Assembly (NCBI RefSeq): GCF_020524025.1
Contig: NZ_JAIVKN010000001.1
Location: 372,001 to 436,000 of the forward strand
DNA: 64,000 nt
From: Halobacillus litoralis
Lineage (GTDB): Bacteria > Bacillota > Bacilli > Bacillales > Halobacillaceae
Direction of reading: 5' to 3'
A program made the translations under genes and the position numbers. The notes below the pieces were generated by a model. It worked only from the letters and a program-made list of their open reading frames with translations, made no database searches and was not told where the DNA came from. Of this stretch, positions 24,843 to 34,700 are shown in pieces; the stretch's first letter is position 1; every line of letters starts with the position of its first letter.

Positions 24843-25118
24843 ATGAAGAGAATCTTATTATCCTTATCAGTCCTTGTTAACCTGTTTTATTTAATCAATG
24901 TGCTTGGCGGTTTTGGAATCAGGATGCCTGATCTATTGAATGTAATCTTTGGACTCATTTTTGTTGTAAGTATTCTGGGGTCGATCATTTTTTTAATCCG
25001 TTTTAAACAAAATCGAGGGTATCATCCTTACTTATCACTTATGGTGCTTACATTAAGTTTAGCTTCTTTCGGATGGTTTGCTTTTATAAACTTCTTAACA
25101 GGAATCATGGGAGTATGA
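24843..25118 (+). CDS. Three-helix membrane protein
   Basis: 91 residues, ATG 24843 with CAAGGAGGTTT upstream. Three hydrophobic helices are separated by short loops ('GGFGIRMPDLLN', 'RFKQNRGYHP'). It forms a pair with the next gene 45 bases downstream. Function unknown. Confidence 0.65.
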   Translation: MKRILLSLSVLVNLFYLINVLGGFGIRMPDLLNVIFGLIFVVSILGSIIFLIRFKQNRGYHPYLSLMVLTLSLASFGWFAFINFLTGIMGV

Positions 25119-25163
25119 ATCGATTAAATAAAAATTTCATTTATAAGAAGAGAGGGGGATGAG

Positions 25164-25619
25164 ATGAGCGAAACCGATTGGGATATACAAGAAGTCAAGC
25201 GCTTAAAGAAGAAGCTTCTGATTCAATATAATCTGATCATGCTTTTGATTATCGTTATGTTTGCTTTTTATATAGAATCCGGAGGTCCACCTGGATTTTT
25301 GTTTGGTTTATGCTGCGTACTTATATGGTTCATAGCTGGACAAATGCTGTTTACTCTTAAGACCGGCAGGATAATCGGTACAAAAACAAGCCGGCTTGTT
25401 CAGGCTTTTGATAGAGACCGTCAGGGCGAGAAGCGTTGGAAGAGAAAGAGAATGGCAGGTGGAGTAATCTTCAGTATTATGGCCGTCGTTATTACAGGAA
25501 TGTTTTTTATTCTGGATTATAATTCTGTACAGTTGGAATTTCCGCTTGATGCTCTTCCATTAATCGGAGCGGGGCTCGGTTATAATATTGGGGAAATTAC
25601 TAGAATAAATAACTTATAG
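25164..25619 (+). CDS. Four-helix membrane protein
   Basis: 151 residues, ATG 25164 behind GAGGGGGATGAG. There are two helices, a basic loop 'DRDRQGEKRWKRKRMAGG', then two more helices. Probably in an operon with the 91-residue membrane protein. Function unknown. Confidence 0.65.
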   Translation: MSETDWDIQEVKRLKKKLLIQYNLIMLLIIVMFAFYIESGGPPGFLFGLCCVLIWFIAGQMLFTLKTGRIIGTKTSRLVQAFDRDRQGEKRWKRKRMAGGVIFSIMAVVITGMFFILDYNSVQLEFPLDALPLIGAGLGYNIGEITRINNL

Positions 25620-25705
25620 AGTGTGACATTTTATGATACATTCATTCTTTTCATATTCTTACATTATAGAAAGACTAATGCCTGTACTGTGCGGGGGAGG
25701 AACTT

Positions 25706-26683
25706 ATGGTTATATCTGATGAAATATACGGAGAATTTAAAGTAGATCAAGTCATTGAAGAACTCATACATAGTAAACCCATGCAACGGTTAAAAGGCAT
25801 ACATCAGGGCGGGGCGGGTTATTTGGTTCATGAACAGTGGAATGTCACTCGTTTTGAACATTCCGTCGGCGTTATGCTGCTTATCAAGAGGCTTGGCGGG
25901 TCAGTAGAAGAACAGATAGCCGGGCTGCTGCACGATATTTCCCACACGGCTTTTTCCCATGTGGTTGATTATGTTTTTGAAAATATAGAAGAGGACTATC
26001 ATGAAAAAATCTATCCCTCTGTTGTTAAAAACTCCGCTATTCCAACTATTTTGAGGAAGTATGGTTTTCAATATGAACATCTATTACTTGATGATACGAA
26101 GTGGACATTACTGGAACAGCCAGCCCCTGAGCTGTGTGCAGACAGGATCGATTACACGCTTCGTGATATGTATAGATATGGGTTTATCTCTTTAAAAGAG
26201 ACAGGGCTCTTCCTGGACAATCTAGTCGTTTTTGAGGGCAGAATCTATCTTCATCATTTAGAAATTGCGGAATGGTTTGTTGAAGTGTATTACAAAGAGG
26301 TGATTGACTTTTTTATGGATCCTTTAAATATTTATGGTTCCGATCGGCTGGCTGAGACATTGAAGCGTTCTTTGGAAAAAGGTGTACTGACGACGGATGA
26401 TTTTCTTAAAGAGGATGAAGAAGTAATTGATAAAGTGAGGGCCTCAGAAGATGAAGAATTACTCCTTTTATTAAAGGACATCCACCAAGATGTTCAAGTA
26501 GAAGAGAACGTAGAAGAATACGATTTACATAGAAAAAACAAACTCCGCCTGATTGATCCTTCTATTATCAAAAGCAATCAATTAGTGCCATCCTCTGAGC
26601 TATCAGAAAAGGTGAGGGTGATGGGAAGGGAAGCCTGTGAAAAAGCGACGAAGGGAATGTATGTCCGGATACTTTCCAGCTAG
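25706..26683 (+). CDS. HD domain metal-dependent phosphohydrolase
   Basis: 325 residues, ATG 25706 behind GGGGAGGAAC. HD residues are His52 ('FEHSVG'), His76-Asp77 ('LLHDISHTAFSH') and a later Asp in 'CADRIDYTLRDM' near 145. The layout resembles the dGTPase/YpgQ-like SAMHD1 group, which cleaves nucleotides in the cytosol, but the substrate is not determinable. The C-terminal half is helical and acidic. Monocistronic. Confidence 0.88.
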   Translation: MVISDEIYGEFKVDQVIEELIHSKPMQRLKGIHQGGAGYLVHEQWNVTRFEHSVGVMLLIKRLGGSVEEQIAGLLHDISHTAFSHVVDYVFENIEEDYHEKIYPSVVKNSAIPTILRKYGFQYEHLLLDDTKWTLLEQPAPELCADRIDYTLRDMYRYGFISLKETGLFLDNLVVFEGRIYLHHLEIAEWFVEVYYKEVIDFFMDPLNIYGSDRLAETLKRSLEKGVLTTDDFLKEDEEVIDKVRASEDEELLLLLKDIHQDVQVEENVEEYDLHRKNKLRLIDPSIIKSNQLVPSSELSEKVRVMGREACEKATKGMYVRILSS

Positions 26684-26740
26684 GTTGTATGAATCAACAC
26701 GGGCGTCAGTGACCAAAAAGAAGGATTAACGAAGTTAGGT

Positions 26741-26869
26741 ATGCACATGGAGAGGTTTAATCAGTGGGTTCACTTGGAAGATTTAGTGAACCATGGGATT
26801 TATTATGTCGTATTTTTAGGTGGTATAGAGAGGGAGATTACCAAGCTTCTTGGAACTGCTGCTGAATAG
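26741..26869 (+). CDS. Possible 42-residue protein
   Basis: A frame from ATG 26741 (GAAGTTAGG upstream) encodes 'WVHLEDLVNHGIYYVVFLGG' then 'IEREITKLLGTAAE'. It looks protein-like but has a weak ribosome binding site and no known relatives that I recognise. Confidence 0.3.
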   Translation: MHMERFNQWVHLEDLVNHGIYYVVFLGGIEREITKLLGTAAE

Positions 26870-26929
26870 TGAGGCATTTGTAACTTTCCCTTATCAGCTG
26901 ACGTCAAATGCTGTAAGGAGGCGATCGGT

Positions 26930-27376
26930 ATGAAGTCGAAGTATCTTGTAATGTCCTTCTTCCTGATTTGCATGTTCGTCTCAGGCTGCTCCAATTATGC
27001 CAATGGAGAGCCTCCAGAGTTAACTGTACAAGTGGGAGAAGAGTCCATATCAGCAGTAAAAGGAACCTATATGTGGGAGACAGAAGATTTATTTTCTAAT
27101 AAATCGGTCGTCGCTGATGCTATGGCGCCTCATCAGATAGCTGAAGATATAGAAATTCAAATTGTAAAGCCCGGTCAGACAGCTGCTTTCACCTTCTCTG
27201 ACAACAGCAGCCCAGAAGTAAATGCTTATATTTGGGAAGAGAGTCGTGGAAACGAATTGAAAATGGATGGGAATAATGTTGTCCTGCCATCTGATAAAGG
27301 AAAATATATAGTTGAAGTTATGGCACGTTGGGAAAATGGAGAGAGTTCCTACACGTTTGTGATTGAGGTGAGGTAG
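26930..27376 (+). CDS. Lipoprotein of unknown function
   Basis: 148 residues, ATG 26930 behind AAGGAGGCGATC. The signal peptide ends in the lipobox 'VSGC' (Cys near 20), so it is anchored to the outer face of the membrane. The mature part is beta-rich, with 'KPGQTAAFTFSDNSSPEVNA' and 'LPSDKGKYIVEVMARW', resembling small Ig-like Bacillus lipoproteins. Followed by a terminator. Confidence 0.75.
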   Translation: MKSKYLVMSFFLICMFVSGCSNYANGEPPELTVQVGEESISAVKGTYMWETEDLFSNKSVVADAMAPHQIAEDIEIQIVKPGQTAAFTFSDNSSPEVNAYIWEESRGNELKMDGNNVVLPSDKGKYIVEVMARWENGESSYTFVIEVR

Positions 27377-27389
27377 GAGTGTTGAACGT

Positions 27390-27425
27390 AGGGGCGTTTT
27401 TTAAAAAGGGGTGCGCCCTTTTTGT
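27390..27425 (+). terminator. Intrinsic terminator
   Basis: AGGGGCG / CGCCCT stem with an A/T-rich loop and a T5 tail after the lipoprotein gene. Confidence 0.65.
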
Positions 27426-27528
27426 ATGTCTGATTTCATTGTAACATTTTTCCTTGAGAAATTTCAGTCTGTATTTTTCTGAATATATTGATAACCTTAT
27501 TTACAGAGATTGTTAAGGAGGAAAACAG

Positions 27529-27987
27529 ATGGTCAGGTTACAACCTATGAACAGAAATGAATTCGAGAAGTTTTATGAAGCATCCATTACAAATTACGCC
27601 AATGAAAAAGTGTTGGCAGGGAATTGGAAAGAAGAAGAGTCTGTCGAGAAGTCGAAGGAAGAGTTTTCTAATCTCCTGCCTGAGGGAAGGGGTACAAAAA
27701 ACCACTATTTATATACCATTGTGAATGATCAGGGCGAGAACATTGGAGTCATCTGGCTTGCCAGGGAAACGGATGAGAAAGGGTTTATCTATGATATAAA
27801 CATTGATAAGGAACATCAAGGCTGCGGTCATGGAGAAAAAGCAATGAGAAGAATGGAAGAGGAAGCGGGACGTTTAGGCATGAAGAAAATAGGACTGCAT
27901 GTATTCGGCCATAACACCGTTGCGAGGTCTTTGTATGAAAAGTTAGGGTATCAAAAAACAAATATCGTAATGGAAAAATTCATTTAG
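27529..27987 (+). CDS. GNAT family N-acetyltransferase
   Basis: 152 residues, ATG 27529 behind AAGGAGGAAAACAG. 'LYTIVNDQGENIGVIWLA' is the central strand, 'IDKEHQGCGHGEKAMRRME' gives the acetyl-CoA Q-x-x-G-x-G motif, and 'FGHNTVARSLYEKLGYQKT' is the C-terminal motif. Cytosolic; substrate unknown. Confidence 0.88.
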   Translation: MVRLQPMNRNEFEKFYEASITNYANEKVLAGNWKEEESVEKSKEEFSNLLPEGRGTKNHYLYTIVNDQGENIGVIWLARETDEKGFIYDINIDKEHQGCGHGEKAMRRMEEEAGRLGMKKIGLHVFGHNTVARSLYEKLGYQKTNIVMEKFI

Positions 27988-28118
27988 ATCATCTTCCAGT
28001 ACAGTTCTGATTATATGAAGAAAATATGCTGGAAAGCTGGGATTCAGTTCTTTATTCTAAGCATTTTTTCTTTAATGATGGCTAAAGGCAGGAAAGTGAA
28101 TGCAGGAGGTGTGAGAGT

Positions 28119-28595
28119 ATGGTTCATTTACAAAAAGTCCAATTAGAAGAATTGTCGACCTTACATAATCTCATGCAGTTCTATATCTATGAATTTAGTA
28201 AATACCTACCTGAAATAAAGCTTGGTAATGACGGATCGTACCAACCTTTTCATCTTGATAAGTACTGGACTGACGATCACTTCCACGCCTATTTTATTAG
28301 GTTAGATGAGGAACTCATTGGGTTTGCCCTGGTGGGAAGCGCCGTTGATTCTACTCCAAACACCATTCAGGAATACTTTATAATGGCTAAGCATAAGGGG
28401 AAAGGCTATGGAAAAGAAATCGCCAAAAGACTGTTTAAGATATTTCCTGGGGAATGGGAGGTTATCCAGATAGAACAGAATAAACCTGCCCGTGCTTTTT
28501 GGAGTAGTGTTATAAAGGAGATAAGTGGGAGGAACTATACAGAACGGTACGAAGATGGAAAGTACATTCAGAGATTTCAAACGAGAAATGATTGA
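28119..28595 (+). CDS. GNAT family N-acetyltransferase
   Basis: 158 residues, ATG 28119 behind GCAGGAGGTG. 'LMQFYIYEFSKYLPE' is common in this subgroup. 'EYFIMAKHKGKGYGKEIAKRL' carries the acetyl-CoA motif and 'IEQNKPARAFWSSVI' is the C-terminal helix. Substrate unknown. Confidence 0.88.
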   Translation: MVHLQKVQLEELSTLHNLMQFYIYEFSKYLPEIKLGNDGSYQPFHLDKYWTDDHFHAYFIRLDEELIGFALVGSAVDSTPNTIQEYFIMAKHKGKGYGKEIAKRLFKIFPGEWEVIQIEQNKPARAFWSSVIKEISGRNYTERYEDGKYIQRFQTRND

Positions 28596-28717
28596 AATCT
28601 ATTTATTACTCCGACATTTAAATCTTTGTAAAAAGGGGCGCTTTCCTACAGGGGATGGCGTCTCTGTTATTGAATCCGTTGTTAGTATGGAGACTTCGTA
28701 AACGATGGAGGGTACTG

Positions 28718-29143
28718 ATGAAACCTGTAAAGAAAGCCTATGGCTATGTCGTCCGGTATCAAAGTGGCGAGCCTCAAGTATTAGTTTTTCGACACCCTAT
28801 TAAGGAAGCGGGAATTCAAATTCCAAAAGGAACCGTACAGGCAGGGGAAGATCCTTATGATGCCGTGGTTCGAGAAATTAAGGAAGAGACGGGGTTGGAA
28901 AACGTAATCGCTGATCAATGGATAGCTGATGATTTATGGGAGAATGATGATGGAGCGCTGCATCATCGTTTTTTCTACAAACTGCATGTGTCAGAGGAAA
29001 GAGATGACTGGTCCTACAGTCCGACTGGAGGCGGGGAGGAAAAAGGGCTCACCTTCCGTTTTCTTTGGATATCCTCAGCTGATGAAGTGGAGCTGATTCG
29101 GGGGCATGGGGACTATTTGAATGCTATCTTTAAGCAGAGTTAA
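28718..29143 (+). CDS. NUDIX hydrolase
   Basis: 141 residues. ATG 28718 follows GATGGAGGG, and a longer upstream frame looks non-coding. The Nudix box is exact at 38-60: Gly38, Glu44, Arg52-Glu53, Glu56-Glu57, Gly59. It cleaves nucleoside-diphosphate-X compounds; the substrate is unknown. It faces a minus-strand RNA gene downstream. Confidence 0.92.
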   Translation: MKPVKKAYGYVVRYQSGEPQVLVFRHPIKEAGIQIPKGTVQAGEDPYDAVVREIKEETGLENVIADQWIADDLWENDDGALHHRFFYKLHVSEERDDWSYSPTGGGEEKGLTFRFLWISSADEVELIRGHGDYLNAIFKQS

Positions 29144-29296
29144 GGAATTGAAAATTACAAACTGTGCAAAGGGTATCTAGGTATGATAACCACCCTTATT
29201 TTCAAAGAAGTTCCAAGAGGGTGGAATCGCATTTTTGATAGGATAGAAAGCAAGAATTGCGGCCGGAAGTGTTGTGTATGTAAATTATAAGTATAT

Positions 29297-29326
29297 AAAA
29301 AGCCTCTCCACTAAAATGGAGAGGCT
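29297..29326 (-). terminator. Terminator of the 6S-like RNA
   Basis: A 10-bp perfect stem and 6-base loop, followed on the minus strand by TTTTT. Confidence 0.85.
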
Positions 29327-29552
29327 GGATAAATCGATTATGTAGGTGTCCCGCTCTGCCGTGTTTCTGTTGCCTCAAAACCCGCATCGGCAGGTGGGTT
29401 CTCGCATCATACCCTTCAACGTCCCGGAAAACGGGCATGTTGGCAGGTATGAAATCTAAAGATCCCTAAATTAAAGCATCGGTTTGAGACATACTGAAAT
29501 GACGTACATTGCAGGGCACCGGTCTTCCCTCTTTAAGAGGGGTTAATTTCTA
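29297..29552 (-). ncRNA. ssrS: 6S RNA candidate (SsrS), minus strand
   Basis: A standalone, highly structured transcript with no open frame. Its promoter is clear (listed separately), and it ends in a terminator on the minus strand (stem AGCCTCTCCA / TGGAGAGGCT, then TTTTTA). The core 29345-29520 is closed by pairing GGTGCCCTGC with GCGGGACACC. The 5' side reads CCCTGCAATGTACGTC, like E. coli 6S CTGAGATGTTCGCA. The apical arm CATACC...GGGTATG contains ACATGCCCG, similar to the 6S GCATGCTCGG element. 6S RNA binds sigma-70-type RNA polymerase as a promoter mimic. The assignment rests on recall of family features, not on a covariance search. Confidence 0.7.
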
Positions 29553-29558
29553 TCCTCT

Positions 29559-29587
29559 ACAATACAAGGAGTCCGCCTTTTTTTCAA
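29559..29587 (-). promoter_or_regulatory. Sigma-A promoter of the 6S-like RNA
   Basis: On the minus strand TTGAAA (29587-29582), a 17-base spacer, and TATTGT (29564-29559). The predicted start is near 29552. A CCCTCTTAAAGAGGG hairpin lies near the 5' end. Confidence 0.75.
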
Positions 29588-29814
29588 GGGGGATGTTTTA
29601 TTAAATTTTTTCCAGACTCTCTACATCCTGCTATTCTACTAATTTAGTGTGGAGCGTTAAAATGGATCATCTTATGGATCGGGATCTCCCATACAACATG
29701 AACTCTATGAAAGTCCTATGAAATATTCTTATATGTTCGTTTTGATTATAGGAAGCTGGTTTGAGGTGGACTGCTCGCATAGGTGAAATGGTTACAGAAG
29801 ATTAGGAGGGTATC

Positions 29815-30405
29815 ATGTCTGATTTCAAATTAACGATAGAAATAAGAAAGCCTTCGTATGCTCAAGAGAAAACGGTGAGGAATTCAATTCCTCCATCTTT
29901 GTGGAAAACTGTCCGGACATATGTTCAAGAGGTAAACGGTTATAAATGCCAGATATGTGACACATATGCTGGAGAAAGCCTTCATGCTCATGAGGTTTGG
30001 GATTATGACGAGGAGAAGTTTCTTCTCATTCTAAAAGAGGTTCAGGCTTTATGTAGGTCCTGTCATGATTTAAAACATATTCATCATGCAGCACTGAGAA
30101 GTAAAAATGGAACTAAAAAAAACAGAGTGATGCAGAAGCTAAGAAAACATTTTATGAGAGTCAATAAGTGTACGGAAGATGATTTCAGCACACATTACCG
30201 TAATCAATTAGCCAAGAATGACCCACGTCCGGTGAAAAGATCTCTGGAAGACCTCATAGAATTGAGGGAGCTGAGGGAAAGAGAAGAGTTCCTAAGAGGA
30301 CAGGAATGGAAGTTTGTCTTAGAAGAAAGTATTCCATACAAACAAGAGATCGCATCTGTACTCAATAAGAAAGGGTTACTTTATAAGGAAGAAAAGGAGG
30401 GGTAG
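29815..30405 (+). CDS. HNH-type zinc nuclease-like protein
   Basis: 196 residues, ATG 29815 behind TTAGGAGGG. Zinc cysteines are Cys45/Cys48 ('CQIC') and Cys80/Cys83 ('LCRSCHDLKH'), with 'LHAHEVWDYDEE' (57-68) between. This is the HNH fold with His59-Glu60 in place of the usual first HH/HN. 'HDLKH' supplies the metal-binding His. The C-terminal half is charged and helical. Probably a nuclease or a domesticated HNH DNA-binding protein; no restriction or phage genes are nearby. Confidence 0.8.
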   Translation: MSDFKLTIEIRKPSYAQEKTVRNSIPPSLWKTVRTYVQEVNGYKCQICDTYAGESLHAHEVWDYDEEKFLLILKEVQALCRSCHDLKHIHHAALRSKNGTKKNRVMQKLRKHFMRVNKCTEDDFSTHYRNQLAKNDPRPVKRSLEDLIELRELREREEFLRGQEWKFVLEESIPYKQEIASVLNKKGLLYKEEKEG

Positions 30406-30515
30406 TTTTTAATTTCTCACAGGCTCTCCTTTTCCTGAGTTTATTAGGATCTGAGGCTTATTTTATGAAACAAAGCATGTAAATCATACGTACATATAGG
30501 GGTAGGTGGATAGAT

Positions 30516-30638
30516 GTGGATGATCTTACATATTTTTATGCGTTAGCTGCCATATCGTCAGCCATTCTTAGCCCATATGGATTGATAAGAGATGTTTCTA
30601 ATTCTATGACAATCTTTCTTATAATTGATGATTTATAA
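30516..30638 (+). CDS. Possible 40-residue peptide
   Basis: GTG 30516 follows GGGGTAGGTGG. The frame encodes 'YFYALAAISSAILSPYGLIR' then 'MTIFLIIDDL'. Hydrophobic and short; weak support only. Nothing else is seen between 30406 and 30737. Confidence 0.25.
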   Translation: MDDLTYFYALAAISSAILSPYGLIRDVSNSMTIFLIIDDL

Positions 30639-30737
30639 CTGAACAAGTTTTGGATGCTGTGACTTAGCTACAACAGCTAATGTAAACAGTAGACCTGAAT
30701 AATGGACTTTTCTAATGGAGAAAAAAGGAGATTACAT

Positions 30738-31319
30738 ATGAAAAACGTACTGGTATTTGTGACAGATGGCTTTGCTGATTGGGAAGCTGCTTATGTGACA
30801 GCCGAGTTAAACAAACCTGGAACGGGTTATCAGGTAAAAACTATTGCCATAGACAACCAAGTGAAGAGATCGATGGGTGGATTGACTGTACGGCCGGATT
30901 ACAGCTTGCAGGAGTTTTCCTATGATTTAACTTTTGACATGGTGATCATTCCAGGCGGTACGGGATGGAGAGAAGAAAAGAATCACCAGGCTGAAGGTCT
31001 TGTGCGGTATTGTTTTGATAAGGGGATTCCAGTAGCTGCAATTTGCGATGCCACTACATTTTTAGGAATTTACGGGTTTCTTGATCATCGCAGACATACA
31101 GGAAATTCACTGCCGTATTTAAAAGAAGGAGCGCCTGATTACCGAGGTGAGGAAAAGTATAGAGCTGAGCAGTCTGTTCGAGACCGTGGTCTCATAACAG
31201 CAAATGGAAGCGCGGCTTTAGAATTTTCAAGAGATATATTGAGTGAACTTGGTGTTTTAGATGGGGAAGAGGTTAAGGAATGGTATGACCTGTTTAAACA
31301 TGGATTTATTAGAAATTAA
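30738..31319 (+). CDS. DJ-1/PfpI family protein (type 1 glutamine amidotransferase fold)
   Basis: 193 residues, ATG 30738 behind AAAAAAGGAG. The family residues are Glu16 ('ADWEAAY') and the nucleophilic Cys103 in 'AAICDATTFLG'. 'MVIIPGGTGW' forms the oxyanion loop. This subgroup resembles Bacillus YdeA/YoaZ. Members act as deglycases, chaperones or hydratases; the exact role is unknown. Cytosolic; lies 54 bases before a small membrane protein. Confidence 0.88.
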   Translation: MKNVLVFVTDGFADWEAAYVTAELNKPGTGYQVKTIAIDNQVKRSMGGLTVRPDYSLQEFSYDLTFDMVIIPGGTGWREEKNHQAEGLVRYCFDKGIPVAAICDATTFLGIYGFLDHRRHTGNSLPYLKEGAPDYRGEEKYRAEQSVRDRGLITANGSAALEFSRDILSELGVLDGEEVKEWYDLFKHGFIRN

Positions 31320-31373
31320 TGGAGAGTAATTGTTTCGAACAATAGATTATGAATGAGGAAGGAGTTCCATCTC

Positions 31374-31661
31374 ATGCCAAAAACATGGTCTGGAAAAATG
31401 GCCGGAATTGTATTAGGTGTTTTTCTTGTTCAGTTCATCGTATTCATTGTTCTAGTATTAAACAATGATGGTCTGGGTGCGATTGTGAATTTTATTAAAC
31501 TATCACCAATGACCATTATTTTAGGGCTTGTCTTTGGTATTATCGGGACGAAGAAAGAAGCTGGAACAGATAAGGTTCTGCCTGTTTTAACATCTATACT
31601 TAGTGTGGTCTTTGCAGGTTTTACATGGTTCTTTTTATATGGATGGTCCTTTGGAGGATAA
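31374..31661 (+). CDS. Three-helix membrane protein
   Basis: 95 residues, ATG 31374 behind GGAAGGAG. Helices 'IVLGVFLVQFIVFIVLVL', 'MTIILGLVFGIIG' and 'VLPVLTSILSVVFAGFTWFF' are separated by short polar loops. Probably cotranscribed with the PfpI gene. Function unknown. Confidence 0.65.
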   Translation: MPKTWSGKMAGIVLGVFLVQFIVFIVLVLNNDGLGAIVNFIKLSPMTIILGLVFGIIGTKKEAGTDKVLPVLTSILSVVFAGFTWFFLYGWSFGG

Positions 31662-31741
31662 AGGAACTGAATAGAACGTTAGGTTCTGATGTCTCTAAGA
31701 GGATTATTCTATAAAAATATTATTGTTGATAAGTATGAATG

Positions 31742-31782
31742 AAAAAAGACCGTCGCGCTTAACATCCGCAACGGCCTTTTTC
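31742..31782. terminator. Bidirectional terminator between convergent genes
   Basis: AAAAAGACCGT / ACGGCCTTTTT stem with an inner GCG/CGC, T tracts on both strands. Confidence 0.85.
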
Positions 31783-31787
31783 TATGG

Positions 31788-34700
31788 TTAATAATCAAGC
31801 TCAAAAACCAGCTCTTCCTCCAACTCTTTTACGGACAGAACATACGTATCGTCTTTAGATTGACTGTTCTCAGGTGTGAATTCGATCGTTCTGCCATCCT
31901 TCTTAACAAGGATTGTTCCTTCAATCCTTACATCTTGATCATTCTTAATACTGATGGATTCTTTCTTTACATTTTCGTGCTTAAATGTGTTTGGAAGTTT
32001 GATTTCCCACTTCCCTTTTTTCTCTTTTACCTTCAAAGGTTTTCCTTCATCCTGTTTGTTTTCTTTATCTTTTTCATCTTTTACTTTTTCTTTCTTCTGC
32101 TTGGACTCTGTTGTGAAAGACCAGACAGGTGAGATCGTTTCGCCTCCAAATTGATCAGAAACCTTTACATACCAGTTGTATTCTGTTTCTTCATTGAGAT
32201 GTTTCCAAGAGACCTTGGCCTTATGGTCGGACTTCGCTGTTCTTGCTTTTCCGACTTCCTGATCCGTGAAGACATTGACTTCAAAATGGTCTGTTGACAC
32301 CTGCTTCTCTTTCGGTTGAAGCGGGAGGTCAATGATGAATTCGTCTTTTCCTGGATAGTTGCCGGCGTCGTAATAATTGTAATCATCCAGATAAGGGGAG
32401 TACGTTTTTACATAAATTTTGTTTTCGTTCGGATTCACATGGAGCAGACGCAGATACCCTTGTCCACCTTCCGGCCCGCCTTGGTAGTCAGCAAGCATTT
32501 GATAGACTTTCCTGTCTGCTGTGCCGTCCCCGTCATCATCGATTTCGTCGATGAGTGTTTCGCTGTCGTGGTAGTGTCCACTTAATACAGCTACGACATT
32601 TTCATTTGGTTCTACGACCTGCTTATAGATATCTTCTCCGAGCGGACTGCGGTTTCCTGAAACCAAAAGATACTCATGCAAGCTTAGGAACGCCATTCGA
32701 TCTGGATATTGAGCTAGAACGCTGTTCATCCAGTCCAGGTCTTCCTGTGTGACGCCCCAGCCCATGTAAAGCATTAGAAAGTCATTGCCATTTACACTGA
32801 GGAGATCGTAATGTCCACGATTGTCTTTATAAGATTCACCATAGGTGGGCTGGTTATTAAACCGGGATGCCCCAAAATATTTCGAGTACTGGGTATAATC
32901 GTTGTTCTTCTGATTAACATCGTGATTTCCTGCAAGAACACCATAAGGAAGTCCGGCACCTTCAAGCACATTCATATACTCATCGGCATAGTTCCACTGC
33001 TGATCATCATCCCATTCATCCACCAAATCTCCGGTGTGGAAGACGTAAGGGATGTTGAATGTTTCTTTGTTGGCTGCCACCCAGTCGACCATATCCTTAT
33101 AAATATAAGGGTAACTTTCTGAATAATACTGGGTATCTGACATCCACACAAGGGTGTAGTCAAACGGCGTTTCTTTTGCAATTTCATCCTGAATGAGTAC
33201 GTGTACTTTTCCTTCAGAGATATAGCTCATGTCCTTAAGCTGGGTGGTGAGTGAGAAATCCTGTTCTTCTGCTACTTTCCACTGCTTCAGGTCCCACTCG
33301 TTGGTAGAGAAGTTCCACACGTACATGGAAACTTTTCTTCCTGGAAGTGATTTTCCTTCCCAGTTCAGTTCCACGCGATCTGATTCCGTCAGCTCCTGCC
33401 CCACTTCCACTTCAAAGCGGTGATAAGGGAACTCTTCTGTTGATTTCGTTGTGAAATAGGCTTGATCGTTGGATGTAATCTTTTCTATATCCGTTTCTTT
33501 AAGCGGTTTGTCGCTATTGCTGCTGAGTTCTGTAGGAGGTTCTGTCGTTGAACTATTGGAGAATACCTGGATTTCCGAATCCCCCGGCTTGTATTCAGCC
33601 CCTTCAAAGTATTCAACAAGCATGTCATCAGACGTTGGATCGCTCACTTTCACAGAAAGAGAAGCGTTGGTTTTTACATTTTCCGCTCCGTCTTTTGGAG
33701 ATAGTACTTCTGGTTGATACGGGTGTTCTTCAACAACGTTAAAAGTTACCTGCTCCTGCGCCTGGTTTCCGACGAGGTCTGTAGCTGTTACTTCAAAGCT
33801 GTGTTCTCCGGGAGTAAGCTTCGCTGACGATGTCTGATAGGGAAGCTCGATCGGTTCTCCATCCAGGAGAGCGGTTACCTCTGTCACGCCGGAGAATTGG
33901 TCTTCCATGTCCGCATCTATCGTAAATTCTCCTTTGTACTCCGTATTTTCATCCACGGAAGCAGTGACTACCGGCGCAGAATTATCGACAACGACCTCTG
34001 CTTGTTTTGTGTCTTCGCCATCAGATGTTTCAATGGTGTGGTTTCCTTCCTCATAAGCAGTGGTATCCCACGTGTATGTTTTTGAGATGAACGGTTCATC
34101 TGGCAGATCGAAGCTGAATTCAAGGGTGGGAATGGACGCCCCTCCATCTCCAATAGACAGCTCCTGATCCGGTTGATTGTATTTCGGATCATAAATGACC
34201 GTGCCGTCGCTCAATACCATCCGGACATTTTTCACATAAAAGTCATCCCGGTTTTCCTCAGATTCCTGATCAAAAGGGGAGACCTTCGTTCCGGACCGGA
34301 TGGCGATCGTTGTTGATTCCCCGTACGGAATGTTTTCTGGTTCAACAGGGACCGTCATTGTCTGATATGTGTTGATGGTATCATCGAAAATAAGAAGGGT
34401 TTCTTCGTCCATCGTTACCCCATTCTTAAAGTACAGATTTGTTTTCTTTACATCAAAAGCGAAATAGGCAGGTTGTTCAAGTGAGCGGTACGTTTCAGAC
34501 GTTACCGAACGGCCGTCAATGCTCAGGTCAATCTGATCATAATTCTCACTTGAAGACGTGGCTTTTAAGAGCGTCTCTCCTGTTAAGACTTTTTCATCCT
34601 CTACATTTAGTCGGAGGCCTGTCTGCTGTTCGTTTCCGATAATTTGGACGTTTTTCTTTTCTGTCGAGATGGAATTTGTACCGTCAGAAACTTCTAGATA

